Shown here one piece after another: positions 5,289 through 13,246 of a stretch of 15,286 nt of DNA; position 1 is the first letter of the stretch; each line of letters starts with the position of its first letter. Made by a program: the position numbers and the translations under genes. Origin of the DNA: Bacillota bacterium. GTDB taxonomy: Bacteria; Bacillota; Clostridia; Christensenellales; CAG-138. The DNA is taken from NCBI GenBank assembly GCA_023451115.1, contig JAEXFV010000164.1, positions 1-15,286 on the forward strand. The letters run 5' to 3'. The notes under the pieces were generated by a model. The model was not told the DNA's origin and ran no database searches. It worked only from the letters and a program-made list of their open reading frames with translations.

Positions 5289-5314
5289 GCCGGCTTGCCT
5301 GAGGGCAAGCCGGT
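5289..5314 (+). other. GC-rich intercistronic hairpin
   Basis: CCGGCTTGCC (5290-5299) pairs perfectly with GGCAAGCCGG (5304-5313) around loop TGAG, with an outer G-T pair. It lies 33 bp after the lipoprotein stop and has no T-run. Such stems after binding-protein genes often protect the upstream mRNA or partly terminate, so that binding protein exceeds transporter; that role is inferred here. Confidence 0.6.
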
Positions 5315-5390
5315 GCCTCTCTGTACTCCTGGGCTGGGGAGCCGGCATAATGTTGAGCCGGTGTCCGATTTCTGTTAGCAATAGGGAGGA

Positions 5391-6998
5391 ATGAATTTGG
5401 CGGAATCATATGTGTTAAAGATGGATGATATATCCAAAGAGTATTATGGAAATCGAGTTTTAAAAAATGTTCAGTTGCATGTGAGACAAGGGGAAATTCA
5501 TGCCTTGATGGGCGAGAATGGAGCCGGCAAGTCTACACTGATGAACATTCTTTTTGGTATGCCGGTAATCCATAACACGGGAGGATTTGAAGGCACCATA
5601 GAAATCAGTGGTAAAGAGGCCCAAATTACAGAGCCGCAAAAGGCCATGGATTATGGGATTGGAATGGTGCATCAGGAGTTCATGCTCATCCCGGGCTTTA
5701 CCGTAACGGAGAACATCAAGGTTGGGCGGGAAATTTCTCACCCTACTGTCGCAAGCCGAATTTTTGGAAAACAGCTGGAAACCCTGGACGCCAAACAGAT
5801 GGCAAAGGATGCGAAAAAAGCGCTTGCGGACATAGGCCTTTCCATAGAAGAGTATGTTAAAGTAGCCGGCCTTCCCATTGGCTACATGCAGTTTATTGAA
5901 ATCGCTCGGGAAATCGATAAGACAGGCATTCAGCTGCTGGTGTTTGACGAGCCTACGGCAGTGCTTACCGAAAGTGAAGCGGAACGCCTGCTGGAAATCA
6001 TGAAAATGATTGCAAGTCGGGGAATTGCCATTATTTTTATTACCCACCGGTTGGACGAGGTGATGGAGGTAGCGGATAGCGTTACGGTGCTGCGCGATGG
6101 AGAATTTGTAACCCGCAAGGCCATCCGCGATACCAATGTGGTAGAACTGGCGCAACTGATGATTGGGCGTAAGGTGGAAAAACTGGTTGACGATACGGAG
6201 GACAACCGTATCTTATCCGACGATAATATTGCGCTAAGCCTAAAAGATTTCCGGGTAGATATGCAAGGGGAGGAAGTCAAAGGGATTGACCTTGCAATAC
6301 GTAAAGGAGAAATTTTTGGTATTGGCGGCCTGGCAGGCCAGGGGAAAATCGGGATTCCTAACGGAATTATGGGATTATATCCGGCAAAGGGGGAAGCCGT
6401 AGCGCTTGGCAAGCGCCTTGAGCTTGAAAAGCTGGGCAACGCGCTGAACAATGGCATTGCGTTTGTCAGTGAGGACCGGCGCGGAATTGGCCTGCTGCTC
6501 AATGAGTCCATTGAGCGGAACATCACGTTTTCCGCCATGCAAATCAAGGAAGATTTTCTCATACGGGTAGGCCCGCTGCGCATGTATAACAGCCAGAAAG
6601 CCCGCCGCCACGCCCAGGATATGATTCGTTTGCTGGACATCCGCTGTACCGGGCCATCACAATCTGCTGGAGCACTCTCCGGAGGAAACCAGCAAAAAGT
6701 GTGCCTGGCAAGAGCATTGACGCTGCAGCCGGATATTCTCATCGTATCAGAACCCACACGAGGCATCGATATCGGGGCGAAAAAGCTTGTGCTGGAGCAT
6801 TTGGTGAAGCTTAACCGGGAAATGGGAATGACGATCATTATGGTATCCAGCGAACTGGTGGAGTTGCGTTCTCTGTGCGACCGCATTGCCATCGTATCCG
6901 ATGGAAAGCTGAACCGCATTATGTCCCCAGATGATTCAGATGCTGCCTTTGGTTTGGCCATGGCGGGGGTAAAAGAGGAGGTGGCTGCCAATGCGTGA
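5391..6998 (+). CDS. Duplicated ABC ATPase of the RbsA/MglA type
   Basis: A 535-residue protein with two ABC domains, energising import through the two permeases that follow. Domain 1: Walker A GENGAGKST (41-49), Q-loop VHQEF (93-97), a degenerate signature LPIGYMQ (161-167), Walker B LLVFDEPTA (182-190), His219. Domain 2: a degenerate Walker A GLAGQGKIG (313-321), SEDRRGIG (360-367), a canonical signature LSGGNQQK (429-436), and Walker B ILIVSEPTRGID, where Ser replaces the usual Asp. One composite site would therefore pair the good Walker A with the good signature, as in sugar and nucleoside importers of this class. Start: ATG 5391 directly abuts GGGAGGA; TTG 5397, six bases from it (M-A-E-S-Y), is the better-spaced alternative. 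The end overlaps the next gene by eight bases. Confidence 0.93.
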   Translation: MNLAESYVLKMDDISKEYYGNRVLKNVQLHVRQGEIHALMGENGAGKSTLMNILFGMPVIHNTGGFEGTIEISGKEAQITEPQKAMDYGIGMVHQEFMLIPGFTVTENIKVGREISHPTVASRIFGKQLETLDAKQMAKDAKKALADIGLSIEEYVKVAGLPIGYMQFIEIAREIDKTGIQLLVFDEPTAVLTESEAERLLEIMKMIASRGIAIIFITHRLDEVMEVADSVTVLRDGEFVTRKAIRDTNVVELAQLMIGRKVEKLVDDTEDNRILSDDNIALSLKDFRVDMQGEEVKGIDLAIRKGEIFGIGGLAGQGKIGIPNGIMGLYPAKGEAVALGKRLELEKLGNALNNGIAFVSEDRRGIGLLLNESIERNITFSAMQIKEDFLIRVGPLRMYNSQKARRHAQDMIRLLDIRCTGPSQSAGALSGGNQQKVCLARALTLQPDILIVSEPTRGIDIGAKKLVLEHLVKLNREMGMTIIMVSSELVELRSLCDRIAIVSDGKLNRIMSPDDSDAAFGLAMAGVKEEVAANA

Positions 6999-8058
6999 GA
7001 AGGTAAAAGGGTTTTACGATAAGTTGGGACTGCCCCGGCTGATCATCATTTGCTTCTTTTTAGTGTTGCTGCTCTCGGCAATTCCGTTGAAACTGAGCAT
7101 TTTAAACCTGTTGGGCAATGCGATACGCCGTTGGGGGATGTATGGCATTTTGGTGCTGGCCATGGTTCCTGCGGTTCAATGCGGCATCGGGTTAAACTTT
7201 GGTATTTCCCTGGGCATTGTAGCGGGGCTATTAAGCTCCACTTTGGTAATTGAGATGGGCATTACTAACCCTTGGATTGCCATCTTTACCGCCATGCTGT
7301 TGGGTGCAGGAATGGCTAGCCTCATCGGCATAGCCTATGGCATCTTGCTCAATCGGGTAAAAGGCTCTGAAATGACGGTTTCTACTTATGTAGGCTTTTC
7401 CATTATTGCGTTAATGAACATCGTATGGTTATCGGTTCCCTTTAGAAATGGCGAGCTGATCTGGCCCATTGGCGGCCAAGGAATGAGAAATACCATTAAC
7501 TTGGCAAGCAGTTTTGGAGAGGTGTTTAATAACTTTCTTTCCGTACAAATTGGGGAGGAAGCTTCCGGCCTCTTCATTCCCACCGGGCTGTTGCTCTTCT
7601 TCTTCCTCATGTGTTTGTTGGTATGGCTGTTTATGCGCAGTAAAACTGGCATTGCTATGAGCGCAGTTGGGGCAAACCCCATGTTTGCCAGAGCCAGCGG
7701 CGTAAATGTGAACCGCATGCGCATTTTGGGTACGGCGGTGAGCACGGCTCTGGCTGCAGTAGGTATCATTACCTATTCCCAAAGTTATGGTTTCCTGCAG
7801 CTATATAACGCGCCTTTGATGATGGGCTTTCATTGCGTGGCGGCGGTGCTGATTGGCGGCGCTTCTGTGGGCCGGGCGAAAATCAGCAATGTAATCATTG
7901 GCACCTTTTTGTTCCAGGGGATTCTGGCAGTAGCGTTGCCGGTAATCAACACGGTAATGCCGGAGAGCAACCTGCCCGACGTTATCCGAATCATTATCAG
8001 CAACGGCATTATCCTCTATGCGCTAAGCAAGACAAAGGAGGGAAAAGGCAATGTCTAA
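6991..8058 (+). CDS. ABC transporter permease 1, BPD_transp_2 family
   Basis: A 355-residue integral membrane protein of the ribose/branched-chain/nucleoside permease superfamily. It starts at ATG 6991 inside the end of the ATPase gene (8-nt overlap), with GAGGAGG upstream. About nine or ten hydrophobic segments can be read, including LIIICFFLVLLLSAI, then GILVLAMVPAVQCGIGLNFG with the conserved GxNFG turn, and TGLLLFFFLMCLLVWLFMRS. Between them is a cytoplasmic loop (SAVGANPMFARASGVNVNRM), the usual ATPase-coupling loop of the family. With the 8051-9520 product it should form a heterodimeric pore. Substrate unknown. Confidence 0.93.
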   Translation: MREKVKGFYDKLGLPRLIIICFFLVLLLSAIPLKLSILNLLGNAIRRWGMYGILVLAMVPAVQCGIGLNFGISLGIVAGLLSSTLVIEMGITNPWIAIFTAMLLGAGMASLIGIAYGILLNRVKGSEMTVSTYVGFSIIALMNIVWLSVPFRNGELIWPIGGQGMRNTINLASSFGEVFNNFLSVQIGEEASGLFIPTGLLLFFFLMCLLVWLFMRSKTGIAMSAVGANPMFARASGVNVNRMRILGTAVSTALAAVGIITYSQSYGFLQLYNAPLMMGFHCVAAVLIGGASVGRAKISNVIIGTFLFQGILAVALPVINTVMPESNLPDVIRIIISNGIILYALSKTKEGKGNV

Positions 8059-9520
8059 AGCGAGAGAGAAAATTCTGTCTGCCCTCAACAACAATAAAGT
8101 GGTTGCGCTGTTTGTTGTCTTGTGTATCGCAGCGATTTGGGCCAGTGGCAAGCCTATGACGTATGTAGCAGGCGAGCTCTTTACCCGCATCGGGCGAAAT
8201 GGCTTTACTGTGCTTGCGTTGCTGATCCCGGTGTTGGCGGGTATGGGGTTAAACTTTGGCATTGTAATTGGTGCAATTGCCGCGCAAATTGCATTGTTTT
8301 TCGCCGTATACTGGGGATTAACCGGAATTGAAGGGTTCCTAATTTGCATATTGATGGCAACTCCTCTGGCGGTGTTGTTTGGCTTGCTGGTAGGCAAGCT
8401 GTTCAACCGCATGAAGGGTGCAGAGATGATTGCCGGCATGGTGTTAGGATACTTTGCAGACGGGTTATATCAACTGCTGTTTCTGTTCATCATCGGCGGC
8501 GTAATTCCCATGAATCCCAAAAGCCCGTTGCTGATTACCGGCGGCGTAGGCGTAAAAAATACGGTTGATTTAGCCAATAACCTCAAGTATGCGCTGGACA
8601 CGGTTTCCATGCTCACGTTATTGGAAGTGCTATTCTATGTAATTGTGCTTCTTACAGCGGCAAAGCTGGTAATTTGCCTTGTGAAGAAGTCTTATACGAC
8701 GCTCAAGCGGGATTTAGCGATATTTATTGTGGCCGCAGTGGCCTATGCATTGACCTACATTCCAGCAATTGAGGCATTCCTTGCCACAGACCGGTTGGGT
8801 TTGCTGGACGGGGTTACGGCTTTGGCGGTTGTTGTGATTGCCTGGCAAATTTACAAAATTGTGCGCAACAAACTGGTGGATCGGGAAGCGCGGTTTGCGC
8901 TGGGAAAACCCCTGGGCATAATTGGAGCAACGGTGGTATTGTACGCATTGACTTATATTCCTGCAGTAGAGGAAGTGCTGTTGTACATCAATATTCCGGT
9001 TACCACCTACGCTGCCATCTTTGGCCTGTGCATGTTTAACAACTGGTTATTAAAAACCAGGCTGGGCCAGAATATGCGTACCGTTGGCCAGAGCCGTACG
9101 GTTGCCAATGCTGCAGGAATCGATGTGGACCGAACACGGGTAATCGCCATGGTGATATCAACGGTGCTTGCCTGCTGGGGGCAGCTGATTTATTTGCAAA
9201 ACATTGGGACGTTCAGCACTTATGGAGCGCATACCCAGGTGGGCCAGTTTGCTATTGCAGCCTTGTTGGTGGGCGGCGCAAGCGTACAGCAGGCCAATAA
9301 TAAACAGGCGATTATTGGAGTAATTCTCTTCCATACGTTGTTTATCGTGGCGCCTTCCGCAGGGCAGGAACTGTTCAATAATGCCCAATTAGGGGAATAT
9401 TTCCGGGTGTTCGTGGCATATGGCGTAATTGCAATGTCTTTGGCAATGCACGCTTGGAAAAAACATGTGAAACCAGAAGAGAAGGAAAAAGTCCCCAAAC
9501 TCCCAAAAGTGGAGAAGTAG
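8051..9520 (+). CDS. ABC transporter permease 2, BPD_transp_2 family with internal duplication
   Basis: A 489-residue permease, about 130 residues longer than its partner. It starts at ATG 8051, overlapping the previous gene by 8 nt with GGAGGGAAAAGG upstream. The N-terminal half has the family GMGLNFGIVIG segment (65-75), and the C-terminal half the coupling loop TVGQSRTVANAAGIDVDRTR (344-363) followed by membrane segments to about 463. The extra length is central, about residues 205-310, where YALTYIPAIEAFL (232-244) and YALTYIPAVEEVL (298-310) repeat 66 residues apart, each after a hydrophobic stretch. This looks like a duplicated membrane-hairpin module. The tail after 468 is Lys/Glu/Pro-rich and cytoplasmic. 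Last gene of the operon; a terminator follows at 9591. Confidence 0.92.
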   Translation: MSKAREKILSALNNNKVVALFVVLCIAAIWASGKPMTYVAGELFTRIGRNGFTVLALLIPVLAGMGLNFGIVIGAIAAQIALFFAVYWGLTGIEGFLICILMATPLAVLFGLLVGKLFNRMKGAEMIAGMVLGYFADGLYQLLFLFIIGGVIPMNPKSPLLITGGVGVKNTVDLANNLKYALDTVSMLTLLEVLFYVIVLLTAAKLVICLVKKSYTTLKRDLAIFIVAAVAYALTYIPAIEAFLATDRLGLLDGVTALAVVVIAWQIYKIVRNKLVDREARFALGKPLGIIGATVVLYALTYIPAVEEVLLYINIPVTTYAAIFGLCMFNNWLLKTRLGQNMRTVGQSRTVANAAGIDVDRTRVIAMVISTVLACWGQLIYLQNIGTFSTYGAHTQVGQFAIAALLVGGASVQQANNKQAIIGVILFHTLFIVAPSAGQELFNNAQLGEYFRVFVAYGVIAMSLAMHAWKKHVKPEEKEKVPKLPKVEK

Positions 9521-9590
9521 TGGCTATTTTGTTCCGAAACCAGCTGGACGAAAAACAATGATTGAGTTTTTTCCAGCCCGGCTGAAAATG

Positions 9591-9637
9591 AAAAAAAACG
9601 CTTCTGTGCTACAATAATGGCGCAGAAGCGTTTTTTT
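9591..9637. terminator. Strong bidirectional terminator
   Basis: An 11-bp stem (CGCTTCTGTGC, 9599-9609, with GGCGCAGAAGCG, one G-T pair) is flanked by eight A on the left and seven T on the right, with a loop of about ten bases. It closes the ABC operon. The rest of 9521-9792 holds no gene. Confidence 0.88.
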
Positions 9638-9668
9638 GTTAACGCGGCTGCAAGCTTTGCTCAATCAA

Positions 9669-9697
9669 TTGCGCAGTTCAAAAAAATCAATTATAAT
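9669..9697 (+). promoter_or_regulatory. Possible promoter of the glycosyltransferase gene
   Basis: A perfect TATAAT (9692-9697) lies 17 bp after TTGCGC (9669-9674), which matches only the TTG of a -35 box. The start codon is 95 bp downstream; no other signal stands out in the AT-rich leader. Confidence 0.4.
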
Positions 9698-9792
9698 TTT
9701 CGTGGCAGGCAAGCAGTATATTGCCTGGAATAGCAGGAGATATAGCGTATATTGTTGAATTGGCGTAAATTAAAACCATTGAGGGTATATAA

Positions 9793-10740
9793 ATGGATGA
9801 GTGTATTAGCATTATAATGCCGGTATTTCAAGCTGGAGATGCTTTGCGAGACACTGTGGAGAGTGCGCTTAGGCAAACATATGATAATATTGAAATCATT
9901 TTAGTAGATGCCGGTTCCGCTGATGGTAGTGGCCCAATCTGCGACGAATATGCAAAGCTGGATTTTCGTGTGCGCGCACTGCATTTGGACTGTCAGGATA
10001 TTTATACGGCCCGCAATGCAGGGCTAGATTGCGCCAAGGGAAAGTACATCGGTTTTATGGATGCAGGGGATTGGATGGCGCCTGATTTCTGCCAAAAGCT
10101 CCGGGAACAGATCAAAAAAGAACGGGTTGATATTGTAGCGTGCGGATATTGGGAAGAAAGCGGTAAGCGGAAACAAAAGGTGGATTGTTCAGCGGATAAA
10201 CCGGTGCTTGCCTGGCGCGATGCTTATTTGGCAATTTTACAACCCGATGTATTGGGGGGATTTGTCTGGAATAAGCTGTTTGACGCAGCAATATTCCAAA
10301 ACGGGTTACGGTTTGATAACGCGATGGGGAAATATGCTGATGCCGTTATGCTTGCTACGGGTATCTGCCAGCGTGCCAAAGCGGCCTGTTTACCTGAAAT
10401 GATGTATCATCGTAGGGATATTGTGGTTGGCGAACAAGCCTGTCCGATAACAGCGGAAAGGCGGGCGCAAATGCATCTGGAGGCATGCCGCAAGCTCATA
10501 CGAATGGCAGCCCCTATGGGTGACGATGTTGTAGCCCTTGCAAAATGCAGATACGGGGAAGCAGCGGCCAATCTGCTTTGCTATGCGAGAAGGGCTGACA
10601 ATCAAGGGGACGCAGCATTTTTCAGACAAGAGGCCAGGCAATGCCGCTGGATATTTTATCGCTCAAAGTATACAACCTTTTCAGAAAAACTGGCTTTGTT
10701 TATGAAGATTTATTTCCCTATGGCTGCCAAGATAGGATAG
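9793..10740 (+). CDS. GT2 family glycosyltransferase
   Basis: A 315-residue cytoplasmic glycosyltransferase with the GT-A fold of family 2, which moves a sugar from a nucleotide donor to a glycan or lipid acceptor. The start at 9793 has TGAGGG seven bases before it. The N-terminal domain opens with ISIIMPVFQAGDALRDTVES (residues 5-24), then the nucleotide-binding block VDAGSADGS (38-46), ARNAGLDCAKGKYIGFMDAG (73-92) and the acidic DAGDW motif (90-94). Both acidic blocks differ from the usual VDDGSTDGS and DSDDW forms, with Ala or Gly replacing an acidic residue or neighbour, so donor or metal use may be altered. The C-terminal part is helical with a hydrophobic, basic end that may touch the membrane. 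It stands alone between two operons; acceptor and pathway unknown. Confidence 0.88.
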   Translation: MDECISIIMPVFQAGDALRDTVESALRQTYDNIEIILVDAGSADGSGPICDEYAKLDFRVRALHLDCQDIYTARNAGLDCAKGKYIGFMDAGDWMAPDFCQKLREQIKKERVDIVACGYWEESGKRKQKVDCSADKPVLAWRDAYLAILQPDVLGGFVWNKLFDAAIFQNGLRFDNAMGKYADAVMLATGICQRAKAACLPEMMYHRRDIVVGEQACPITAERRAQMHLEACRKLIRMAAPMGDDVVALAKCRYGEAAANLLCYARRADNQGDAAFFRQEARQCRWIFYRSKYTTFSEKLALFMKIYFPMAAKIG

Positions 10741-10778
10741 AATCAGGCTTCCACATAAGTAAATGTGGAAGCCTGATT
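10741..10778. terminator. Perfect 16-bp hairpin between convergent genes
   Basis: AATCAGGCTTCCACAT (10741-10756) pairs exactly with 10763-10778 around a 6-base loop, starting at the base after the glycosyltransferase stop codon. There is no T-run on either side. Placement between the + strand glycosyltransferase and the minus-strand PTS operon suggests a shared transcription end. Confidence 0.65.
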
Positions 10779-10899
10779 CATATCCTTAAAATCATGAAAT
10801 TTTAGGGATTATGCAAGGTTCTTCTATGTTATAACGTCCCATTTTAGCATTTGCAAAAGTTTGGTAGCATTTAAGCGACCGCGGATGAGATTCCAAACG

Positions 10900-11163
10900 T
10901 TATTCACCTAATCCTGAGTGAATAAGCTCCAACAAGGTATCCAAAGCCGCTTGTTCATCGGGGCCATCGAGAATCAGTTCAATTTCCGATCCGCAGGTAA
11001 TAAATGCGCTGAGTACTGCAATAATAGATTTTCCGTTGATAGACTTACCATCTTTTATTACGGTTAACTTGCTTGTAAATTTTCCTGCAGTGGAAACAAA
11101 CAAAGAAGCTGGGCGGGCGTGAATGCCCGAAGGATTTTTAACAACAATTTTTTCACTGACCAT
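10900..11163 (-). CDS. ptsH: HPr-family phosphocarrier protein of the PTS
   Basis: An 87-residue HPr, the small carrier that passes phosphate from enzyme I to EIIA. The active-site block is NPSGIHARPAS with His15 at the exact family position. The regulatory block SINGKSII places Ser46, the HPr kinase site used by Gram-positive bacteria for CcpA-dependent catabolite control. Length and ends are normal. It is the last gene of the minus-strand polyol PTS operon, 65 bp after the membrane protein gene, with AAGGAA upstream. An HPr inside a sugar operon rather than beside enzyme I suggests a dedicated carrier, although it could be the only HPr of the cell; the genome elsewhere would decide. Confidence 0.92.
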   Translation of the reverse strand: MVSEKIVVKNPSGIHARPASLFVSTAGKFTSKLTVIKDGKSINGKSIIAVLSAFITCGSEIELILDGPDEQAALDTLLELIHSGLGE

Positions 11164-11228
11164 AGGCTCGGATTCCTTTCCTTTGCTTACTTAGGCAACC
11201 CAAAGAGGCTTGCAAATGCTAAATTTGG

Positions 11229-11579
11229 CTATTTATCAGACGCCACTTTTAGCTCCTCTGAAGCGAGAGCGTTTGCGGAGGGTTGCTGCATTTTTTCTTT
11301 CTTCTTTTTATATTCCATAACGATATCGGCATATCCCTTTTTGGTGACACCAACACACAGCAAACAATTGAGCACAACGGCAAGCAAGAGCTGCCAAAGG
11401 GGAAGTATGCCCAGGGTAACCAAACCAGAAAACAAATAACCCCAAATAAGCCCGTGAGCAATGATTATAGGGTATAATGGCATTTTGCCGGATCGGCGGA
11501 AAATACTCTTGAGCATAGCGCTGGGAATAATACAACAAAATAGGAAGAGAACGGATAATGTTCCTAAAAAATTTAACAT
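11229..11579 (-). CDS. Small membrane protein of unknown function
   Basis: A 116-residue protein starting at ATG 11579 (MLNFLGTLSV), chosen because AAGGAG lies seven bases before it; the frame extends to 11597 without a site. Three hydrophobic segments are visible at residues about 5-25, 36-59 and 61-78. A basic loop after the first (KSIFRRSGK) and a long Lys-rich C-terminal tail (KKKKEKMQQP onward, residues 94-116) suggest a cytoplasmic tail. I recognise no family. It sits between the cupin and HPr genes in a PTS operon, so a link to transport or to the EIIC is possible but unproven. Confidence 0.7.
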   Translation of the reverse strand: MLNFLGTLSVLFLFCCIIPSAMLKSIFRRSGKMPLYPIIIAHGLIWGYLFSGLVTLGILPLWQLLLAVVLNCLLCVGVTKKGYADIVMEYKKKKEKMQQPSANALASEELKVASDK

Positions 11580-11642
11580 GGCGTTTCTCCTTGCCAAATA
11601 GCCTAATAGAATGGGTGTATTGAACCGAGAATGGGCATGGAG

Positions 11643-11918
11643 TTACAGGTTTGCATCAAAAATATAATATTTTTTAATCTTTTGTTCAATATTCCATGTG
11701 CAATCCCAATGCCGGGGGAAAGTGACCAAATCACCGGCTTCAAAATAAGTTTTCTCGCCATCTGCGCCCTCAACATAGGCTTTGCCTTCAATAATTAGGC
11801 AGCTTTCCTGCTTCTCTTCATATTTCCAAGGAAAGGAACCTGCGTCGTGTTCCCAAATAGGGCAGGCTTCCATGATTTTACGTTGCTCAGGGGTGGGTTT
11901 TGATACGGATACTTTCAT
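11643..11918 (-). CDS. Small single-domain cupin protein (Cupin_3/DUF861-like)
   Basis: A 91-residue protein with the pattern of the Cupin_3 family: IWEHDAGSFPWKYEEKQESC (residues 21-40), LIIEGKAYVEGADGEKTYF (41-59) and AGDLVTFPRHWDCTWNIEQK (61-80), ending in KKYYIF. Two beta-barrel motifs are clear, but the usual three-His metal set is not; His24 and His70 are the only candidates nearby, so metal binding is uncertain. AGGAGG precedes the start. In a sugar operon such a protein may be an isomerase, mutarotase-like enzyme or ligand sensor. Ethanolamine-use EutQ has the same fold, and that is the main alternative. Confidence 0.82.
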   Translation of the reverse strand: MKVSVSKPTPEQRKIMEACPIWEHDAGSFPWKYEEKQESCLIIEGKAYVEGADGEKTYFEAGDLVTFPRHWDCTWNIEQKIKKYYIFDANL

Positions 11919-11969
11919 ATATATTTCCTCCTGGTTTTATTAAATGACGCTATGTTGGAAAAACAAAAA

Positions 11970-12428
11970 CTACTCTATGACACCCGCTGAAGACCACTTT
12001 TCATATAGGGATTGATAGATAGCATCAAGCTCCATTTGCTTGGCTGCCTGCCAAAACTGCGTGTTTTGTACCGTTCCAATGATTGCCTCTATCATGGCCA
12101 GTTGGTCTTCACCTTTAGCGAGGGCCATGTTAAAAACAAATTCCACATCTACGGTTTGATCGCTGTCTTCCATGCTGGCAAAGGCAACGGGCTTTTCTAA
12201 ACGCATTAAACAAACAGCGGGAACATTTACATGAATAGCGTCCGTATGAGGAATGGCAACGGGTATTTCAGTTGGAAGCCCGGTGGGGAACACTTTTTCA
12301 CGGTCTACACATGCCTGATAAAAGCTTTCCTTTACATATCCTTTGCGCAAAAGGGCATCTGCAGTATAGCCAATCGCTTCCTCCCAAGTGTGGGCTGACT
12401 TTTCAATTACGATTAATTCTTTAATCAT
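11970..12428 (-). CDS. PTS EIIA component, fructose/galactitol type
   Basis: A 152-residue PTS_EIIA_2-family protein that takes phosphate from HPr and passes it to EIIB. The active-site block VAIPHTDAIHV puts the phosphorylated His at residue 61, the family position. The rest (VFPTGLPTEIPVAIP before it, VEFVFNMALAKGEDQL after it) fits GatA-like proteins. Start: ATG 12428 (MIKELIVIEK) with AGGAAG upstream; a TTG at 12446 in frame is possible but has no site. It is separated from the upstream aldolase gene by 146 bp that hold a 15-bp hairpin. The partner EIIB is not in the window and is probably just beyond the right edge with the rest of EIIC. Confidence 0.9.
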   Translation of the reverse strand: MIKELIVIEKSAHTWEEAIGYTADALLRKGYVKESFYQACVDREKVFPTGLPTEIPVAIPHTDAIHVNVPAVCLMRLEKPVAFASMEDSDQTVDVEFVFNMALAKGEDQLAMIEAIIGTVQNTQFWQAAKQMELDAIYQSLYEKWSSAGVIE

Positions 12429-12513
12429 GGCAAACTTCCTACTCAATTAAAATAGAATAAGCATGGATTTCAAAACAAACGAAGAAATATTCTCACATAT
12501 TCGTGGATTTACA

Positions 12514-12545
12514 GGAGGCTTATATAATCCATTATATAAGCCTCC
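12514..12545 (-). other. Perfect 15-bp intercistronic hairpin
   Basis: GGAGGCTTATATAAT (12514-12528) pairs completely with 12531-12545 across a two-base centre. It lies 29 bp after the aldolase stop and upstream of the EIIA gene on the minus strand. No T-run follows, so partial termination or mRNA processing is more likely than full termination. An operator is also possible. Confidence 0.6.
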
Positions 12546-12574
12546 CTCCATCAAATCAAGGACGTAATCCGGGC

Positions 12575-13210
12575 TTAGTTATTGGTATGGATATTTTCGG
12601 AAGCCTTAGCATACAGTTCATCCCAATCCGGGATTTTTTTGGGCGTGCCGATTTGGCAGGCTATTGTGTAACCCTTTACCGTGGTTTCCATAGCTTCCAT
12701 AATCATAAAGGCACGATCTAAGGTTTTGCCAACACAGAAAGCACCATGGTTGCCCAAGAGCACCAAGTCATGGTCAGCAATCGCATCCTTCAAACCGTTG
12801 AATATCTTTTCTGTTCCTGCTTTGCCGTGGGGAATGCAGGGGATATCCCGGGTTACCAGAAACTCCTCGTGGCAGTTAGCCTCGATGGACATGCCGCACA
12901 TAGCATAAGCGGTAAGGTAGGGGCAATGGGCATGCACTACGCCATTGCAATCCGGGCGCATTTCGTAAGCGGCCATATGCAATTTGATTTCGGAGGAACG
13001 TTTACGGCTGCCCTCAATCTGATTACCAGTACGGCTATCCACAACGGCGATTTGATCTTCCGTAAGGGTGAGCTTACGAGTGCCGGAGGGGGTGATATAA
13101 ATCTTGCCGTTTAGACGGTCGATGACAGAAATGTTGCCTTCGTAAGCGTTTACAAATCCCTTCTGTTCGGCAAAAACAGCAATCTGAATCAACTCTTGTT
13201 TATAGTTCAT
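12575..13210 (-). CDS. Class II aldolase/adducin family (fuculose-phosphate aldolase-like)
   Basis: A 211-residue zinc enzyme of the FucA/AraD family. The phosphate-binding segments are EGNIS (24-28) and SGTRK (42-46). RSSE supplies Glu74, the proton donor position of FucA. Zinc ligands are His93 and His95 in VVHAHCP and His155 in LGNHGAF, almost the same numbering as FucA (73, 92, 94, 155). Length is normal. FucA-type enzymes cleave ketose-1-phosphates to dihydroxyacetone phosphate plus an aldehyde; AraD-type relatives epimerise ribulose-5-phosphate. The neighbouring dehydrogenase and PTS favour cleavage of a ketose phosphate made from an imported polyol. It starts 36 bp after the dehydrogenase stop, with GGGAG seven bases before ATG. 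Confidence 0.9.
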   Translation of the reverse strand: MNYKQELIQIAVFAEQKGFVNAYEGNISVIDRLNGKIYITPSGTRKLTLTEDQIAVVDSRTGNQIEGSRKRSSEIKLHMAAYEMRPDCNGVVHAHCPYLTAYAMCGMSIEANCHEEFLVTRDIPCIPHGKAGTEKIFNGLKDAIADHDLVLLGNHGAFCVGKTLDRAFMIMEAMETTVKGYTIACQIGTPKKIPDWDELYAKASENIHTNN

Positions 13211-13246
13211 GATAATTCTCCCTTTCGTTGATGTTTAACCTTATTT

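Noticed and set aside
4513..5409. Minus-strand open frame of about 298 codons opposite the lipoprotein gene
   Set aside because: Shadow of a well-supported coding region on the plus strand; no recognisable domain and it runs across the intergenic hairpin.
5930..6991. Long open frame on the minus strand (about 353 codons) opposite the ABC ATPase gene
   Set aside because: It is antisense to clear ATPase motifs, its predicted protein is Ser/Arg/Ile-rich without domains, and it has no operon context.
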